Shown piece after piece: positions 59,600 to 64,000 of a stretch of DNA of 64,000 bases. Below the pieces are notes generated by a model. It had not been told where the DNA came from, did not search any database, and saw only the letters and a list, made by a program, of their open reading frames with translations. The DNA is from Gallionellales bacterium GWA2_60_142. Lineage in GTDB: Bacteria > Pseudomonadota > Gammaproteobacteria > Burkholderiales > Gallionellaceae. A program made the translations under genes and the position numbers. How positions within the stretch are numbered: position 1 is the stretch's first letter; every line of letters begins with the position of its first letter. The stretch covers positions 1 through 64,000 of the forward strand of contig MGWR01000011.1 in assembly GCA_001801085.1 (NCBI GenBank), given 5' to 3'.

Positions 59600-60330
59600 A
59601 AAGCAATCGCCTTCAACTCGCGGCGCAGCTTCGCGTAGTTAGGGCAGGCACTCATCACCACCTCCCAGAACGCCGCCGAGTGATTCATCTCGCGCAGGTG
59701 CGAGAGTTCGTGCACCACCACGTAGTCGATCAAACGCAGCGGCAGGCGGATCAATTGTTCGTTGAGCCGTATCGTGCCGCGCGCGGTGCAGCAGCCCCAC
59801 TGCGTCTTCGCCGACGACAGCTTGAGCACGCGCGGCATGACGTTCAGCAGCGGCGCGTAATGCGATATGCGTTCGGCGAACAGCGGCTCGGCCTGCTGAC
59901 GATACCAATGCGACACCAGTTGCTCGATATGCTCGGCATCATCCTCATCCACGACGAACAGCCACAGCTCCTTGCCGCGCTGTTGCGGAATTCCAGCGAA
60001 CAGACTGGGACGGATGCGCAACGTCAGCCGCTCGCCAAGGAAGGGGATAGTCTCGCCGTCCGCCCAGCGCAATTCCTCGCGCTTGCGCGACTGCCAGCCG
60101 TCCAGCTTCTCCACCACCCAGCTCGCCTTGTCCTGCAGCACGCGGTGCAACCAGTTTTCCGACGCGCGCAACGGCATACTCACGGTTAGCCCCCGATCGT
60201 CGATGCGCAGGCCGATGCTGCGGCGCTTGCTGCTACGCTTGAGGGTGTAGGTGATTTGCTTGCCGGCGAGGAGTGCGGCGCGTTGCTCGATGGCGGGAGG
60301 GGAAACCAGATTGCGTAGGCGCTTGAACAT
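59596..60330 (-). CDS. YgjP-like (M48/WLM type) metal-dependent hydrolase
   Basis: 244 residues. The zinc motif HExxH is in VVHELSHLREMNHSAAFW, with a further zinc ligand histidine in this line. N-terminal KQITYTLKRSSKRRSIGLRI is typical of the YgjP/DUF45 family (COG1451). Activity and substrate unknown. It lies immediately after plsC on the minus strand, convergent with cyaY. Confidence 0.85.
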   Translation of the reverse strand: MFKRLRNLVSPPAIEQRAALLAGKQITYTLKRSSKRRSIGLRIDDRGLTVSMPLRASENWLHRVLQDKASWVVEKLDGWQSRKREELRWADGETIPFLGERLTLRIRPSLFAGIPQQRGKELWLFVVDEDDAEHIEQLVSHWYRQQAEPLFAERISHYAPLLNVMPRVLKLSSAKTQWGCCTARGTIRLNEQLIRLPLRLIDYVVVHELSHLREMNHSAAFWEVVMSACPNYAKLRRELKAIAL

Positions 60331-61038
60331 CTAGTGGGCCAGTTGTCTTATCTCGTTCTCGATCCATGCCTCGACCTCGGCGTTGATCTCGTCGGCCTTG
60401 CGGCCCTGCGTGACGATGGGCTTGCCTACGCTCATCGTCACGACGCCCGGATGCTTGCTGAACGCGTTGCGTCCCCACAGGCGGCCGGCGTTGTGCGCCA
60501 CCGGCACCACCGGCGTGCCGCTGCTCGCCGCCAGCAGCGCGCCGCCGATCTTGTACTTGCCGCGCTGACCGTAAGGCACGCGCGTGCCCTCGGGGAAGAT
60601 CACCACGTAGAAGCCCTGCGCCAGACGCTCCTTGCCTTTTTTCAGCAACTGCTTCATCGCGCCCTTGCCGTCGCTGCGGTCGATCGCAATCGGGCTGGTC
60701 ATCGCCAGCCCCCAGCCGAAGAACGGCAGCCACAGCAGCTCGCGCTTCAGCACCCACGCTTGCGGCGGGAAGATCACCTGCAAGGCCAGCGTCTCCCAGG
60801 CCGACTGGTGCTTGCACAGCACGATGCAAGGCTCCTTCGGCAGATTCTCGATGCCGCGCACCTCGTGACGAATGCCGCACACGACGCGCAGCAGCCAGAT
60901 CATCGTGCGCGCGTAGTTGGAGATGAGGCGGTAACGCGTCAGCGGAGAGAACGGGAAAGTGAATATCGCCAGCGTCGAGAAGATCGGCGTGAGTATCAGT
61001 TGCAGCAGCAGGAAAACCAGCGAACGCAGAACGGTCAT
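60331..61038 (-). CDS. plsC: 1-acyl-sn-glycerol-3-phosphate acyltransferase
   Basis: 235 residues with two N-terminal helices. The catalytic block is CKHQSAWETL (HX4E rather than the common HX4D), and the phosphate-binding block is FPEGTRVPYGQRGKY. It makes phosphatidic acid. The ATG at 61038 overlaps gmhB by four bases; the much longer open frame upstream is a shadow. The cluster glyS-gmhB-plsC-hydrolase is conserved in betaproteobacteria. Confidence 0.93.
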   Translation of the reverse strand: MTVLRSLVFLLLQLILTPIFSTLAIFTFPFSPLTRYRLISNYARTMIWLLRVVCGIRHEVRGIENLPKEPCIVLCKHQSAWETLALQVIFPPQAWVLKRELLWLPFFGWGLAMTSPIAIDRSDGKGAMKQLLKKGKERLAQGFYVVIFPEGTRVPYGQRGKYKIGGALLAASSGTPVVPVAHNAGRLWGRNAFSKHPGVVTMSVGKPIVTQGRKADEINAEVEAWIENEIRQLAH

Positions 61039-61568
61039 CGAACGAGCTCCGCGACCACCGCGGCAAGATCGGCGCGCACGATGGTCCCTTCCGGCAGATT
61101 GCCGGCCGCCTGCGTCTTCTCGCCCTTGCCGGTCAGCACCAGATACGGCTGCGCACCCAGCGCGGCGGCGGGCTGCAGGTCGCGCAGGGAATCGCCGACG
61201 ACCGGCACGCCGGCGAGGTTGCCGCTGTAACGCGCCGCGATCTCCTCCAGCATGCCGGTCTTCGGCTTGCGGCAGTTGCACTGGTGCTCGCTGGTATGCG
61301 GACAGAAGAACACCGCATCGATGCGCGCGCCGACCAGCGCGCAGGCCTTGTGCATCTTGTCGTGGATCGCGTTCAGCGTCGCCATGTCGAACAGCCCGCG
61401 CCCGATGCCGGACTGGTTGGTCGCGACGACGACGCGATAGTCGGCCTGATTCAGCCGCGCGATGGCCTCCAGGCTGCCGGGAATGGGTTTCCACTCCTCC
61501 GGGCTCTTGATGAACTGGTCGGAGTCGAAGTTGATGACGCCGTCGCGGTCGAGGATGACAAGATTCAT
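61035..61568 (-). CDS. gmhB: D-glycero-beta-D-manno-heptose 1,7-bisphosphate 7-phosphatase
   Basis: 177 residues, HAD-family phosphatase in ADP-heptose synthesis for lipopolysaccharide. DRDGVIN holds the nucleophile Asp, ATNQSGIGRG the second motif, and the zinc-binding CPHTSEHQCNCRKPKTGML loop separates GmhB from other HAD enzymes. PVVGDSLRDL completes the core. It lies between glyS and plsC. Confidence 0.93.
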   Translation of the reverse strand: MNLVILDRDGVINFDSDQFIKSPEEWKPIPGSLEAIARLNQADYRVVVATNQSGIGRGLFDMATLNAIHDKMHKACALVGARIDAVFFCPHTSEHQCNCRKPKTGMLEEIAARYSGNLAGVPVVGDSLRDLQPAAALGAQPYLVLTGKGEKTQAAGNLPEGTIVRADLAAVVAELVR

Positions 61569-61590
61569 GGTGGCAGTCGCTAGTTAGTTG

Positions 61591-61656
61591 GTAGGGTGGG
61601 CACGATTTTGTGCCCACGCGGATGAACGGTGGGCACAAACAACGTGCCCACCCTAC
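61591..61656. repeat. Long BIME-like palindrome between glyS and gmhB
   Basis: GTAGGGTGGGCACG ends as CGTGCCCACCCTAC, with an inner inverted pair GTGCCCAC and GTGGGCAC. Two REP-like units face each other with outer GTAG feet. Nothing else is seen in the 112-base gap. Confidence 0.85.
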
Positions 61657-61680
61657 GGCTCGTTTCCCTTTTCACGGCGG

Positions 61681-63786
61681 TCATGCCGCCAGCTTGGAGA
61701 TATCCGCAACGCGGTTCATCGCCGCATGCAACTGCGCCAACAACGCGAGGCGATTCGCACGCAGTTTCTCGTCTTCGGCGTTCACCATCACGCTGTCGAA
61801 GAACACATCGACCGGCACGCGCAACCCGGCCAGCACCTGCAGCGAGGCGGTGTAGTCGCCCGCGGCGAACGCGGCATCGGCCTGCGGCACAATCACGCCC
61901 AGCGCCTGATGCAACGCCTGCTCGGCGGCTTCCAGCAGCAACGCGGCATCGACCTTGTCACTGACAGCCCCTTCGACCTTTTTCAGGATGTTGCCGACTC
62001 GCTTGTTCGCGGCGGCGAGTGCGGCGGCTTCCGGCAATGCGGCGAAGGCACGCACGGCCTCCAGTTGCTTCGGCACCAGATATATCTGTTGCGGATTCAG
62101 GCTCAGCACCGCCTCGACCTCGTTGGCGCTATAGCCCTGCTCGCGCATCGTGCCACCGAGACGCTCAGACACAAAGGTCTCGACGTCGACATGCGCATCG
62201 GCCAGCAAGCCATGCGGGAATCCGGCGAACGCGATCTTGACCAGATCGGACAGGCTCAACGGCAGCTTCTTTTCGAGCAGCATGCGCACCACGCCCAACG
62301 CATGGCGGCGCAGCGCGAACGGGTCCTTGTCGCCGGTCGGGATCTGGCCGATGCCGAACATGCCGACCAGCGTCTCCAGCTTGTCGGCCAGCGCGACGCA
62401 GACGCCCGCCATGTTGCGCGGCAGCTCATCACCCGCGAAGCGCGGCTTGTAATGGTCTTCGATGGCGAATGCGATGTCGTCGCTCAAGCCGTCGTGCTGC
62501 GCGTAATAGCGCCCCATGATGCCTTGCAACTCGGGGAACTCGCCGACCATGTCGGTCAGCAGGTCGGCCTTCGCCAGCAATGCGGCCTGGTCGGCCTGCG
62601 CCGCCAGCGCATCGCCGCCGAGCTGCGCGCCGATCGCGCGAGCGATGGCCTGCACACGCTGCACGCGCTCGCCCTGCGTGCCGAGCTTGTTGTGGTACAC
62701 GACCTTGGACAGCCCCAGCACGCGCGCGTCTAGCGGCTTCTTTCTATCCTGATCGAAGAAGAACTTCGCATCGGCCAGACGCGGGCGGACAACTCTTTCA
62801 TTGCCGCCGACCACAAGGCTCGCATCCTTCGGACTGATGTTCGACACGATCAGGAACTTGTTGGTCAGCTTTCCCGCAGCATCCAGCAGCGGGAAATATT
62901 TCTGGTTCGCCTTCATCGTCAGGATCAGGCATTCCTGCGGCACTTCGAGGAACTCGGTTTCGAATTGGCCGAGCAACACGTTGGGACGCTCGACCAGCGC
63001 GGTCACTTCGTCCAGCAGCGCATCGTCCTCGATGGGCTTCAACCCTTCCTTCGCAGCGGCGGCGGTCAATTGCTTGACGATCTCGGCGCGGCGCGCGGCG
63101 AAGCTGGCGACGACCGCACCTTCGGTCTCCAGTTGCTGCGCGTAACTGTCGGCATCCTTCAACACCATGGTCGCGTTAACGGCCTCGAAGCGGTGGCCAT
63201 GCGTCTCGCGCCCGGCGTTCAGGCCCAGCGTGGAAATCGGCACGATATCCGCGCCATGCAACGCGACCAGCCCGTGCGCGGGGCGCACGAAGTTCACGCT
63301 GCTCCAGCCGTCGGCCAACTGGTAGGTCATCACCTTGGCGATAGGCAGTTTCGCGAGCGCTTCTTCCAGCGCCTTCTGCAATCCGTCGGCCAGCGCAATG
63401 CCCTTCGCGACGCTGTCGTAGAACAGCGCCTCGGCCTTGCCGTCCTGCGCGCGCTTGAGGCCCGGCACCGCCAACGCATCCGCACCCAGCGCGGCGAGGC
63501 GCTTCAGCAGCGCGGGCGTGGCCTGCCCGTTCGCATCCAGTCCCACGCTGACCGGCATCAGCTTCTGCGACACCGGCTTGTCTGCGGCCTGCGCCGCGAC
63601 GTTCGCGACATGCACCGCAAGGCGGCGCGGCGACGCATAGGAGGTGACCGCCGCTTCGGCAGTCGCCAGCCCCTGCGCCTTCAGGCTCGCAGACAGGGTC
63701 TCCGCAAAACTCTCGCCCAGCTTCTTCAGCGACTTCGGCGGCAGTTCCTCGACGAACAACTCGACCAACAGATTCTTCATACTCAT
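61681..63786 (-). CDS. glyS: Glycyl-tRNA synthetase beta subunit
   Basis: 701 residues, normal for the tetrameric glycyl-tRNA synthetase. N-terminal [20 protein letters not shown], the [11 protein letters not shown] block, HD-like domain text and C-terminal anticodon-binding part ([20 protein letters not shown]) match. It overlaps glyQ by four bases (ATGA). Downstream is a BIME-like repeat. Confidence 0.97.
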   Translation of the reverse strand: MSMKNLLVELFVEELPPKSLKKLGESFAETLSASLKAQGLATAEAAVTSYASPRRLAVHVANVAAQAADKPVSQKLMPVSVGLDANGQATPALLKRLAALGADALAVPGLKRAQDGKAEALFYDSVAKGIALADGLQKALEEALAKLPIAKVMTYQLADGWSSVNFVRPAHGLVALHGADIVPISTLGLNAGRETHGHRFEAVNATMVLKDADSYAQQLETEGAVVASFAARRAEIVKQLTAAAAKEGLKPIEDDALLDEVTALVERPNVLLGQFETEFLEVPQECLILTMKANQKYFPLLDAAGKLTNKFLIVSNISPKDASLVVGGNERVVRPRLADAKFFFDQDRKKPLDARVLGLSKVVYHNKLGTQGERVQRVQAIARAIGAQLGGDALAAQADQAALLAKADLLTDMVGEFPELQGIMGRYYAQHDGLSDDIAFAIEDHYKPRFAGDELPRNMAGVCVALADKLETLVGMFGIGQIPTGDKDPFALRRHALGVVRMLLEKKLPLSLSDLVKIAFAGFPHGLLADAHVDVETFVSERLGGTMREQGYSANEVEAVLSLNPQQIYLVPKQLEAVRAFAALPEAAALAAANKRVGNILKKVEGAVSDKVDAALLLEAAEQALHQALGVIVPQADAAFAAGDYTASLQVLAGLRVPVDVFFDSVMVNAEDEKLRANRLALLAQLHAAMNRVADISKLAA

Positions 63787-64000
63787 GCTGCCGCCTTCTT
63801 TTCAATTTGTGCCAACACTTCGTCCGCCCACTCCTTCGGCGCCATCGGGAAGCCCAGGCGCGCGCGGCTGTCGTAATAGCTCTGCGCGACGCTGCGCGCG
63901 AGGTTGCGGATGCGGCCGATGTAGGCCGCGCGCTCGGTCACCGAGATCGCGCCGCGCGCGTCCAACAGGTTGAAGCTGTGCGCCGCCTTCAAGACTTGTT
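63783..64000 (-). CDS. glyQ: Glycyl-tRNA synthetase alpha subunit (5' part outside window)
   Basis: Only the last 72 codons are here. [20 protein letters not shown] and [20 protein letters not shown] are conserved in the GlyQ C-terminus. It is coupled to glyS; the catalytic part lies beyond the right edge. Confidence 0.95.
   Translation of the reverse strand, partial: QVLKAAHSFNLLDARGAISVTERAAYIGRIRNLARSVAQSYYDSRARLGFPMAPKEWADEVLAQIEKKAAA

Noticed and set aside
60331-61638. A fused gmhB-plsC reading frame
   Set aside because: The upstream part is gmhB read in the wrong frame; both genes have clear own frames with ATGA overlap.

Overview
The window is ordinary betaproteobacterial chromosome interrupted by one accessory island. 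The evidence is the gene order tpiA-secG-tRNA-Leu-nuoABCDEFGHIJKL, the pcnB-folK-deoxynucleoside kinase-panB-panC-panD cluster, an AlaLys-rich histone H1-like protein, and lptM-lysA beside a divergent cyaY. The overall style suggests Nitrosomonadales, possibly a Gallionellaceae iron oxidiser, but nothing here proves the genus. Coding density is high and operons are tightly packed, with many ATGA or TGATG overlaps that I used to fix starts.

Layout. 1-12635 (minus): complex I genes nuoA-nuoL (nuoL runs off the left edge), preceded by tRNA-Leu(GAG), secG and tpiA. 12766-15011 (minus): a coupled Sel1-repeat protein and J-domain protein. 15089-19616 (minus): RNA polyadenylation, folate, deoxynucleoside and pantothenate genes. 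19742-21061: a PsiF-repeat protein and two small unknown proteins sharing a C-terminal signature. 21154-25733 (minus): a class I amidotransferase, folE2, dxs, ispA and xseB. 26015-26968: transaldolase.

27216-35572 (minus) is a type I restriction-modification island, hsdM-hsdS-AlbA/ATPase regulator-(GxxExxY cassette)-hsdR. It looks more AT-rich than its surroundings. The GxxExxY nuclease-like gene lies between near-perfect 28-29 bp inverted repeats, one of which supplies its ribosome binding site. This is the best candidate for an undescribed element.

35773-40862: a lysophospholipid recycling module (lplT, aas, a secreted permuted-papain protein) with a divergent XRE-type regulator. 40948-46129: a four-gene sensory phosphorelay with coupled cistrons. 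46207-49960 (minus): the CorC-like gene, ybeY, phoH and miaB. 50128-56726 (plus): a 30-residue membrane peptide, cytochrome c, an RNase II family enzyme, a TonB-like protein, aroE, mtgA and mgtE. 57017-64000: histone H1-like gene, lysA, lptM, cyaY, a YgjP-like peptidase, plsC, gmhB, glyS and the end of glyQ.

A second theme is dispersed REP-like palindromes with a GTAG foot. At four genes (folE2, mtgA, cyaY and the YgjP-like peptidase) the TAG of that foot is the stop codon. No intergenic stretch exceeds about 300 bases; the longer ones are described as repeats or terminators.
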